DNA from: Oscillospiraceae bacterium
GTDB lineage: Bacteria > Bacillota > Clostridia > Oscillospirales > Ruminococcaceae
Assembly (NCBI GenBank): GCA_003512525.1
Contig: DOQG01000027.1
Coordinates: forward strand, 1 to 58,247
Length of the DNA stretch: 58,247 nucleotides
Direction of reading: 5' to 3'
Shown here: one piece after another, positions 52,467 to 58,247 of the stretch
How the letters are laid out: each line of letters opens with the position of its first letter
Position numbering within the stretch: position 1 is the stretch's first letter
Program-made: the position numbers and the translations under genes
Notes under the pieces: generated by a model
Told to the model about the DNA's origin: nothing
The model's input: the letters and a program-made list of their open reading frames with translations, nothing else
The model's database searches: none

Positions 52467-52688
52467 AAGCTCAATAAGCTGACCGAACAAAGCATGCTTG
52501 ATGATGTTGAAAGGATCTTAGGCGAACCGGACGGAAAATATTTCACCGACGCGCTCAATCCGTCTACTGTGAACGCTTATGAATATGAATTCGGTGACGG
52601 TGATCGCAACGATGTTCTGTATTTTACTTATGACGGCAAGCTGAGGGCTTATAAGGAATATGGCAAAATACTTGTAAGTAGAAGATAA
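52467..52688 (+). pseudogene. Truncated paralogue of the preceding lipoprotein
   Basis: The open frame after a TAA at 52464 reads KLNKLTEQSMLDDVERILGE and PDGKYF, matching KLNQLNSESTLENVEELFGK of the upstream gene, and then EFGDGDRNDVLYFTYDGKLRAYKEYGKIL to the stop. The signal peptide and N-terminal half are missing. An ATG at 52494 exists without a ribosome site, so this is likely a remnant of a tandem duplication. Confidence 0.65.
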
Positions 52689-52723
52689 GGAAATATAAAC
52701 CGAGGCAGAAAGGCGGAATATGC

Positions 52724-53347
52724 ATGAAAAAGATGATATGTTTCATATGTATGTTTGCGTTGATTTTACTCTCAGGCTGTGAGGACAAAAAACTTTCGAG
52801 CGCCGTTTCATCACTTGATAACGAAAGCTCTCAAAGAAATGTAAGATATAATGCAGTCAATTCATGTTATCAAGCATATAATACAGCTAAAGAGCTGGTA
52901 GATGCGTCAAAAGTTGTAGTGTCCGGAAAGGTCACAGGGTTTACTTTCGTAGCGGTAGACAGAAATAGCTATGAGGTCGCAACCGATGAAACCGCGCAGG
53001 AAGACAAAGAAATATTTACTATTTACACGGTAGAAGTGATAACGCCTTATAAGTACATTAACGATAATGTCCCGGAAAAGTTAAACCTTTGGATAGAGGG
53101 CGGTTTTGAAGATATGTTCATAGAAGAACAGCTTGAAGCGTTGGGCGGTTCAGATACAATAACAATAGCGTTTAACAGACCTGAAATTGAAATAGGAAAA
53201 ACTTATCTGTTTTCGTTACTGACTGAAAACGGAATTGACGCTTTCGTCAGGAATTCAGAACAGAGTGCAATTGATCTGAGTGACCCGCAAAATAAAGATC
53301 GACTCAATTTGTTTACCGCACAGGATATTATTGATTGCTTTGATTAA
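52724..53347 (+). CDS. Small lipoprotein of unknown function
   Basis: 207 residues, lipobox LLSGC with Cys19. The mature part contains ASKVVVSGKVTGFTFVAVD, IFTIYTVEVITPYKYINDN, LNLWIEGGF and EIGKTYLFSLLTENG, a small beta barrel seen in lipoproteins of Firmicutes with unknown roles. AGAAAGGCGG precedes the ATG. Convergent with sigK with no clear terminator between them. Confidence 0.6.
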   Translation: MKKMICFICMFALILLSGCEDKKLSSAVSSLDNESSQRNVRYNAVNSCYQAYNTAKELVDASKVVVSGKVTGFTFVAVDRNSYEVATDETAQEDKEIFTIYTVEVITPYKYINDNVPEKLNLWIEGGFEDMFIEEQLEALGGSDTITIAFNRPEIEIGKTYLFSLLTENGIDAFVRNSEQSAIDLSDPQNKDRLNLFTAQDIIDCFD

Positions 53348-53395
53348 GTGGCTACAGAAATACCGCAGTGGTTGTATCGGAATTTGCAAACAGGC

Positions 53396-54103
53396 TCAGT
53401 CACCCTTTTCAAAGCGGGCACGGAGCTTTTCAAGGGCTTTTTTCTCTATTCTTGAAACATAACTACGGCTGATGTCGAGCTCGTCTGCCACCTCACGCTG
53501 AGTCATTATCCTGTCGGTGCTGTAGGACATACCCGACAAGCCGTAGCGCTTTGTAAGTATCTCCTTTTCGCGCTCGTCAAGCTCTTCGTCTATATATCTG
53601 TACATTCTGTCAAGCTCTATATTCAGTGCGGCTTCTTCGGCAACATCTGTACCGTCGCAGAAGATATCGGCGAGGGTGACTGCGTTTCCGTCCTTGTCGA
53701 AGTCCATGGGCTCGTTCATATATACTTCCGTCTGCAGGTGCTTTGTCTTGCGGAAATACATTCTTATCTGGTTATTTATGCACTTTCCCGCATAGGTCGA
53801 AAAGTTGATGTTCTTTTTATAATCAAAGGTTTCTGCGGCGCGGATAAGCCCGATTATTCCGATGGATATCAGGTCATCGGCTTCCTTGCTGTCGGGGTAG
53901 TGCTTTTTTACTATAAACGCAACAAGGCGGAGATTATGATCGATAAGCTTGTTGCGGGCGGCAAGGTCGCCATGAGCCGCCTTTTCAAGGCATTCCCGCT
54001 CTTCTTTAGCGGAAAGCTGACGGGGAAACGAGCCGTTGCTTCTGAAATGCAATGCAAAAAATATAAGACTTTGTAAAGCTGTTTGCAGTACCGTTATAAA
54101 CAT
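53396..54103 (-). CDS. sigK: Sporulation sigma factor pro-sigma-K
   Basis: Directs late mother-cell transcription in sporulation. I start at ATG 54103 (GGAG nine bases upstream), giving 235 residues. MFITVLQTALQSLIFFALHF is the hydrophobic pro-sequence removed on activation; the mature part starts near the SFPRQLSAKEE block. Region 2: RNKLIDHNLRLVAFIVKKHY, DLISIGIIGLIRAAETFDYKK, FSTYAGKCINNQIRMY; region 4: LDEREKEILTKRYGLSG, MTQREVADELDISRSYVSRIEKKALEKLR. The gene is continuous, with no skin-type insertion. Close to spoVA genes. Confidence 0.93.
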   Translation of the reverse strand: MFITVLQTALQSLIFFALHFRSNGSFPRQLSAKEERECLEKAAHGDLAARNKLIDHNLRLVAFIVKKHYPDSKEADDLISIGIIGLIRAAETFDYKKNINFSTYAGKCINNQIRMYFRKTKHLQTEVYMNEPMDFDKDGNAVTLADIFCDGTDVAEEAALNIELDRMYRYIDEELDEREKEILTKRYGLSGMSYSTDRIMTQREVADELDISRSYVSRIEKKALEKLRARFEKGD

Positions 54104-54176
54104 AATATCACACTCCGAAAAGTTAATGATACAGTTTATTCCGGACATTGTGCGGGTTATGCAGGTACATTATCAC

Positions 54177-54205
54177 TTGACAGCAGAAATTTATCGGTGT
54201 ATAAT
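54177..54205 (+). promoter_or_regulatory. Consensus promoter of the 37-residue membrane protein
   Basis: TTGACA, 17 bases, TATAAT: a perfect sigma-A-type match, 36 nt before the ATG at 54242. Confidence 0.85.
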
Positions 54206-54241
54206 TAGCTATATAAAATTATAAGGTCAGGAGAGCGGAAT

Positions 54242-54355
54242 ATGAAGCAGAAAAATCGCGAAAAGCTCGGAATAGGTATGAAGATAGGTGCGGGGGTACT
54301 TGCGCTTATTATGATTATAGGTGTTGTGATACAGGGATTTATGTATCTGAACTGA
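54242..54355 (+). CDS. Small membrane protein, DUF4044-like, 37 residues
   Basis: MKQKNREKLGIGMKIGAGVL then ALIMIIGVVIQGFMYLN: a basic N-terminus and one membrane segment, like DUF4044 proteins of Firmicutes. AGGAG lies eight bases before the ATG, and a perfect promoter is upstream, so this short gene is probably real and well expressed. Function unknown. Confidence 0.8.
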   Translation: MKQKNREKLGIGMKIGAGVLALIMIIGVVIQGFMYLN

Positions 54356-54376
54356 GTTATTTATATATGGATAAAG

Positions 54377-54676
54377 TGAACCGCCGGCTGTAGGGTCGGC
54401 GGTTCAGCTTGTAGAAAAGTCTATTTTTATAAAAATAGTGCAAATTCTCTATCCCTAACCCCAAACCCCTTCCCCGTGGTGAAGGGCTGTGTATGCTTTG
54501 TTGGCTCTGCATCGTGCAGAGCATTTGTGCATACACGCATGGCATCCGTGCCGGGGCTATATTACTGGGGCTACCGCCCCTAGACCCTGTCGGGGGCTAC
54601 GCCCCTGCGACCCCATTTTTATCAACGATACAGGTTTTTCGACAGACTGAACCGCCGGCTGTAAGGTCGGCGGTTG
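54377..54676. repeat. Intergenic repeat region between the small protein and spoVAE
   Basis: GAACCGCC-GGCTGTAGGGTC-GGCGGTTC at about 54380-54405 recurs as AACCGCCGGCTGTAAGGTCGGCGGTT at 54651-54676, two like-oriented hairpins bracketing the region. Inside lie CTCTGCA-TCG-TGCAGAG (54506-54522), similar to the 40322 repeat hairpins, flanked by TGTATGC and GCATACA, and a run of GGGGC/GCCCC blocks (54551-54615). No gene is convincing here. Confidence 0.7.
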
Positions 54677-54679
54677 TGT

Positions 54680-55045
54680 TTATTCCTGACGTGTCCTGTC
54701 GGTCCTGTTGAAAATCAGTGATACCGCGAGAGCGAAGATCATAGCGGCGGTAACACCTGCCGAGCAGGCGGTAAATCCGCCCGTGAAGATTCCGAGTAAG
54801 CCGTCATCTTCCACAGCTTTTCTCATACCCTTTGCAAGCAGATTGCCAAAACCCGTAAGAGGTACGGACGCACCTGCACCCGCAAAGTCGACGAGCGGCT
54901 GATAAATGCCTGTCGCTCCGAGAATTACACCGGAAACAACGTATGCTACAAGTATTCTTGCGGGGGTTAGCTTTGTAAGATCGATAAGCAGCTGACCTAT
55001 AGCACAAAGTGCACCGCCGACTAAAAATGCCCATAAATATTGCAT
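54680..55045 (-). CDS. spoVAE: Stage V sporulation protein AE
   Basis: Part of the SpoVA channel that moves dipicolinate in spore formation and germination. 121 residues, four membrane segments; FLVGGALCAIGQLLIDLTKLTPARILVAYVVSG near the start and PLTGFGNLLAKGM in the middle match the SpoVAC/AE family. CAGGAGAA precedes the ATG, 13 nt after spoVAD. Confidence 0.95.
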   Translation of the reverse strand: MQYLWAFLVGGALCAIGQLLIDLTKLTPARILVAYVVSGVILGATGIYQPLVDFAGAGASVPLTGFGNLLAKGMRKAVEDDGLLGIFTGGFTACSAGVTAAMIFALAVSLIFNRTDRTRQE

Positions 55046-55058
55046 AATTTTTCTCCTG

Positions 55059-56072
55059 TTATATTGTGTCAGTAATCTCTACTAAGTGAGATATGCCGGG
55101 TATGCTTTCGCCCTGTTGCACTTTTGTGGTCGACATAAGCGCACCGGTAGCGGCAAAGAGCACTCTGTGGAGCTTTCCGTCCGCTATCTGCGGCAGGATA
55201 TGTCCGCACAGCACAGAGGCACTGCAGCCGCAACCCGAACCGCCTGCGTGTACGTCCTGCTTTTCGCGGTCGTACAGCATAAGTCCGCAGTCCTTGTGCT
55301 TGTCCTCTATTCCGATTCCGTCACGGCGGAAAAGCTCGTGCATAAGGTCAGATCCGACCTGTCCTAAGTCACCTGTGTAAATCATGTCATAATCGGCAGG
55401 AGAGGTATCGGTGGCTAAGAAGTGCCGTTTTATCGTGTCGTATGCCGCGCCTGCCATAGCCGCGCCCATATTGTTTGCGTCCTTGATGCCCATATCGGTT
55501 ATCTTTCCTATGGTGATGCTTTTCACAAACGGCGGCTTTTCGGCGGCAGAGGTTATACAGCAGCCTGCGCCGGTGGCTGTCCACTGTGCTGTTGGCGGAC
55601 GTACACCGCCGTAGTTTATGGGAAATCTGAACTGTCTTTCGGCAGAGCAGAAGTGGGAAGAGGTGACCGCCGCAAAAAATTCGCCCAGTCGCATATCGGC
55701 AAAAAGCGAAGCCATGGCGAGGCTTTCCGCCATTGTTGAGCAAGCACCGTAAAGCCCTATAAACGGTATATCGGTGTCGCGCAGTCCGTATGCCGAGCCT
55801 GTGCACTGGTTGAGCAGATCGCCTGCGAAAATGAATGAAATATCTTCTTTTATAAGCTTGCCTTTTCTGAGCGCTATATCGAACGCATATTGCTGAAAGG
55901 TGCTCTCTGCCTTTTCCCATGTGGTAAGTCCGAGCTCAGCCCCCTCGGCGGCATAGTCAAAGCAGTTGCCGAGCGGACCGTCGCTTTCCATTTTACCGAC
56001 AGCGGCGGCGCAGGAATATACCGACACACCGCGGTCAAGCTCTATAGTACCGTCAGTTATAAATCTAGCCAT
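55059..56072 (-). CDS. spoVAD: Stage V sporulation protein AD
   Basis: Soluble dipicolinate-binding subunit of the SpoVA complex, with a thiolase-like fold. 337 residues; family motifs FAGDLLNQCTGSAYGLR, GLYGACSTMAESLAM, SSHFCSAERQFRFP and YTGDLGQVGSDL. GGAGG lies directly before the ATG; it begins one base after spoVAC, so translation is coupled. Confidence 0.97.
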   Translation of the reverse strand: MARFITDGTIELDRGVSVYSCAAAVGKMESDGPLGNCFDYAAEGAELGLTTWEKAESTFQQYAFDIALRKGKLIKEDISFIFAGDLLNQCTGSAYGLRDTDIPFIGLYGACSTMAESLAMASLFADMRLGEFFAAVTSSHFCSAERQFRFPINYGGVRPPTAQWTATGAGCCITSAAEKPPFVKSITIGKITDMGIKDANNMGAAMAGAAYDTIKRHFLATDTSPADYDMIYTGDLGQVGSDLMHELFRRDGIGIEDKHKDCGLMLYDREKQDVHAGGSGCGCSASVLCGHILPQIADGKLHRVLFAATGALMSTTKVQQGESIPGISHLVEITDTI

Positions 56073-56073
56073 A

Positions 56074-56523
56074 TCAACCTCCGAAAAGACTTATTATGAA
56101 GAGGATCACGCCGTAGATGAAGGCTGCCGCAATGCCGTAGACTATCACAGGTCCCGCTATGATGAACATCTTTGCGCCCGTACCGAGAATGAGACCCTCG
56201 GTCTTAAATTCAAGTGCGGGAGAAACAACGGCATTCGCAAAGCCTGTTATAGGCACAAGAGTACCTGCACCTGCGTGCTTTGCTATTCGTTCGTACTGAC
56301 CGAAGCCTGTGAGCAATGCGCTTATAAGCACAAGCGTAATTGATGTGTAAGCAGATGCAGTATCGATATCGTTTCCTATCATGATATATAAATCGGTGAA
56401 GAACTGACCTATACAGCAGATAAGTCCGCCGATCACAAACGCTTTCGGCACTGTTATATATAGCTTGCTCGGCGCAGAATAACGATCGGCAAGCTGTGCG
56501 TATTCTTTTTTGGAAATGTTCAA
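56074..56523 (-). CDS. spoVAC: Stage V sporulation protein AC
   Basis: Membrane subunit of the SpoVA channel, thought to be mechanosensitive in germination. The frame is open to an ATG at 56619, but family alignment starts at NISKKEYAQLADRY, where a TTG at 56523 has AAGGA ten bases upstream; I choose this, giving 149 residues. PSKLYITVPKAFVIGGLICCIGQFFTDLY and AGAGTLVPITGFANAVVSPA are typical, with four to five membrane segments. Confidence 0.95.
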   Translation of the reverse strand: MNISKKEYAQLADRYSAPSKLYITVPKAFVIGGLICCIGQFFTDLYIMIGNDIDTASAYTSITLVLISALLTGFGQYERIAKHAGAGTLVPITGFANAVVSPALEFKTEGLILGTGAKMFIIAGPVIVYGIAAAFIYGVILFIISLFGG

Positions 56524-56627
56524 AATATCACCGTCCTTGATGATATTTTTGCTTTTGCGGCGAAAAATATCCGTGTTAAAATCTGCTTCCCGACAAAGTA
56601 AAAAACGGTTATTATGCAATTTTTATA

Positions 56628-56656
56628 TTGATTTATTGCAGATGTTGTGATATACT
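56628..56656 (+). promoter_or_regulatory. apgM promoter
   Basis: TTGATT, 17 bases, TATACT, 82 nt before the apgM ATG. Confidence 0.65.
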
Positions 56657-56738
56657 TTAGTAGAAAAGACAGGAAAAGCGCGGTTTTGCAGAATTATTTT
56701 CCTGTCGGATTTTTAAGCAAGAAAGGGATAACAAAAAA

Positions 56739-57941
56739 ATGAAATACGCAGTATTACTTTGCGATGGTATGGCTGATCTTCCCCGTGAGGATATAGGCGG
56801 CACACCTATGAGTGTTGCTCATAAGCCTAATATGGACAAGCTCGCAAAGGTATCAAGAGTAGGTCTTGTAAAGACGGTCGAGGATAATTTAAAGCCCGGC
56901 AGTGACGTTGCAAATCTTTCCGTTCTCGGTTATGATCCTGCAATATATTATTCGGGCAGAAGTCCGTTAGAGGCGGGCAGTATAGGCATTGATATGAAGC
57001 CTACGGACGTTTCTTTCAGAACAAACCTTGTAACACTGTCAGATGAGCCTGTGTATGAGGACAAGACTATACTTGACTACTGCGCAGATGATATATCAAC
57101 AGAAGAAGCCGCAGAGCTTATTAAGTTCATTGATGAAAAGCTCGGCACGGACAAATTCAGATTCTACAGCGGTGTAAGCTACCGTCATTGCCTGATATGG
57201 GATCACGGTACGACCGATATTGGCACGCTGACTCCTCCTCACGATATAACAGGCAAACCGATAAAGACACACCTCGGTGTAAACGAAAACGGTAAGCCGC
57301 TTATTGAGATGATGAAGAAGAGCTATGATCTGCTGAAGGATCATCCCGTAAACTTAAAGAGAATCGAAAGAGGTCTGCGCCCTGCAAACAGCATATGGTT
57401 CTGGGGCGAGGGTGTGCGCAAGGAGCTTACTCCTTTCGCTGAAAAGTACGGCAAGAGCGCCGCTATGATCTCTGCAGTCGACCTGCTCAGAGGTATCGGT
57501 AAGTTCACAGGTATGGACGTTATCAAGGTCGACGGCGCAACAGGCTACATCGACACAAACTTTGACGGTAAGGCTCAGGCGGCTGTTGACGCTCTTAAGG
57601 GCGGCAAGGACTTTGTTTATATTCATGTTGAAGCTCCCGATGAATGCGGTCATCGTAATGAGGTTGACAATAAGGTAAAGGCAATAAGCCTTATTGATGA
57701 GAAGATACTCGGCAAGCTGCTTGAAGAGTTCAAGAATGAGGATATCAAGATCCTTATCTGCCCTGACCACCCCACACCTCTGGAGCTGAGAACACATACA
57801 AACGCTCCTGTGCCGTTTATGATCTATGACAGCAGAAAGAAGCTGGACGGTGTTGATTGCTTCTGTGAGGAAAGTGCGGCTAAGACAGGCGATTATATTG
57901 CTGAGGGTCATACACTTATGAGCAGTTTTTTGGCTGACTGA
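56739..57941 (+). CDS. apgM: Cofactor-independent phosphoglycerate mutase, archaeal type
   Basis: Interconverts 3- and 2-phosphoglycerate in glycolysis with a metal-bound active site. 400 residues: start KYAVLLCDGMADLP with the first metal Asp, GSDVANLSVLGYDP with the phospho-Ser site, GRSPLEAGSIGI, SYRHCLIWDHG, HVEAPDECGHR and CPDHPTPL. This is the ApgM branch of the alkaline phosphatase superfamily, common in Clostridia. GAAAGGGA precedes the ATG; a terminator follows. Confidence 0.96.
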   Translation: MKYAVLLCDGMADLPREDIGGTPMSVAHKPNMDKLAKVSRVGLVKTVEDNLKPGSDVANLSVLGYDPAIYYSGRSPLEAGSIGIDMKPTDVSFRTNLVTLSDEPVYEDKTILDYCADDISTEEAAELIKFIDEKLGTDKFRFYSGVSYRHCLIWDHGTTDIGTLTPPHDITGKPIKTHLGVNENGKPLIEMMKKSYDLLKDHPVNLKRIERGLRPANSIWFWGEGVRKELTPFAEKYGKSAAMISAVDLLRGIGKFTGMDVIKVDGATGYIDTNFDGKAQAAVDALKGGKDFVYIHVEAPDECGHRNEVDNKVKAISLIDEKILGKLLEEFKNEDIKILICPDHPTPLELRTHTNAPVPFMIYDSRKKLDGVDCFCEESAAKTGDYIAEGHTLMSSFLAD

Positions 57942-57961
57942 TAATACTATAAGAATATTTT

Positions 57962-57994
57962 ACCGCCCTGTGTTTTTCACGGGGCGGTTTTTTA
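57962..57994 (+). terminator. Terminator after apgM
   Basis: ACCGCCCTGTG and CACGGGGCGGT pair (one G-T) around five T, followed by TTTTTAT. Confidence 0.9.
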
Positions 57995-58080
57995 TATTCC
58001 GGCAAGTGCTGGACTTTTGTCCGTTTTTATGGTACAATATACTTGAGGAAATAGTACCAAATCGAAAGGAGATGCACAAA

Positions 58081-58247
58081 TGGCAAGAAATATAGTAAAG
58101 GCAAAGCTGGATATAATATTCAAGAAGTTGTTTACGGACGAGGGAAATCTGCATATATTGCAGGCGTTTCTCTCGGACATACTCGAAATACCGTATGAGT
58201 CGATAAACAACATAATCGTACTGAACTCCGAGATAATGCCGGAGAAC
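58081..58247 (+). CDS. Rpn-family nuclease/transposase-like protein, 5' part
   Basis: The first 55 codons, cut by the window end: MARNIVKAKLDIIFKKLFTD, EGNLHILQAFLSDILEIPYE. This is the usual start of Rpn (PD-(D/E)xK) proteins, which carry a DNA nuclease domain and are linked to recombination or phage defence. AAGGAGAT precedes the ATG; TGGACT-17-TACAAT at 58008-58036 is a possible promoter. Confidence 0.85.

Overview
The window looks like chromosome of a spore-forming, plant-fibre-degrading gut Firmicute of the Ruminococcus/Oscillospiraceae type. This is inferred from the mix of GH5 and GH26 secreted glycanases, pro-sigma-K plus spoVAC-AD-AE, a large single-chain PurL, Gram-positive lipoproteins and a sortase-type surface protein, consensus TTGACA/TATAAT promoters with 17-bp spacers, and strong AGGAGG-type ribosome sites that also serve TTG starts.

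Layout. 1-2240: a partial tRNA-Leu(CAG) and a secreted GH5 endoglucanase with three C-terminal fibronectin III repeats. 2261-6939: a leftward chemotaxis operon cheA-cheW-cheR-cheB whose last cistron is, by spacing, the GH5 gene. 7077-9213: a rightward pair, a FliK-like protein overlapping a stand-alone FlhB C-domain. 9245-13624: an ECF transporter S component and a 1226-residue wall-anchored protein with alternating cysteine repeats. 13747-18890: purL and mtaB. 19188-23808: an HPr-like protein lacking its phospho-histidine, then a leftward group with araD, small membrane proteins and a CBS-domain HlyC/CorC protein. 24093-26347: a GH26 mannanase lipoprotein and an aldose-epimerase. 26400-28390: a divergent SLOG/XRE pair and a NERD-HRDC protein. 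28515-37653: a long leftward housekeeping operon (Ddl-like protein, DUF1934, argS, homocysteine methyltransferase, YfhO, Nudix, murC). 37760-40176: an AraC regulator divergent from a second GH5 cellulase, a lipoprotein.

40177-50371 is the accessory core. It starts with about 1 kb of repeats and hairpins, then a 1005-codon secreted multidomain protein (DNRLRE-like, Ig-like, peptidoglycan-binding-like, D...ExK nuclease-like, hydrophobic glycine-rich tail). Three copies of a 281-residue putative immunity protein follow; copies 2 and 3 are each preceded by a detached duplicate of the toxin tail. An unrelated orphan toxin tip with its own putative immunity protein lies between them, with further gene remnants and a hairpin terminator repeated after most cassettes. 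This reads as a polymorphic-toxin locus that grows by recombination at the toxin tail. A YhcG-type PD-(D/E)xK nuclease closes the island.

50372-53347 holds small lipoproteins, including a truncated paralogue. 53396-56523 is sporulation (sigK, spoVAE, spoVAD, spoVAC) with a 37-residue membrane protein under a near-perfect promoter. 56739-57941 is apgM, and the window ends inside an Rpn-family nuclease gene. All calls rest on reading the sequence and family knowledge; no database search was run.
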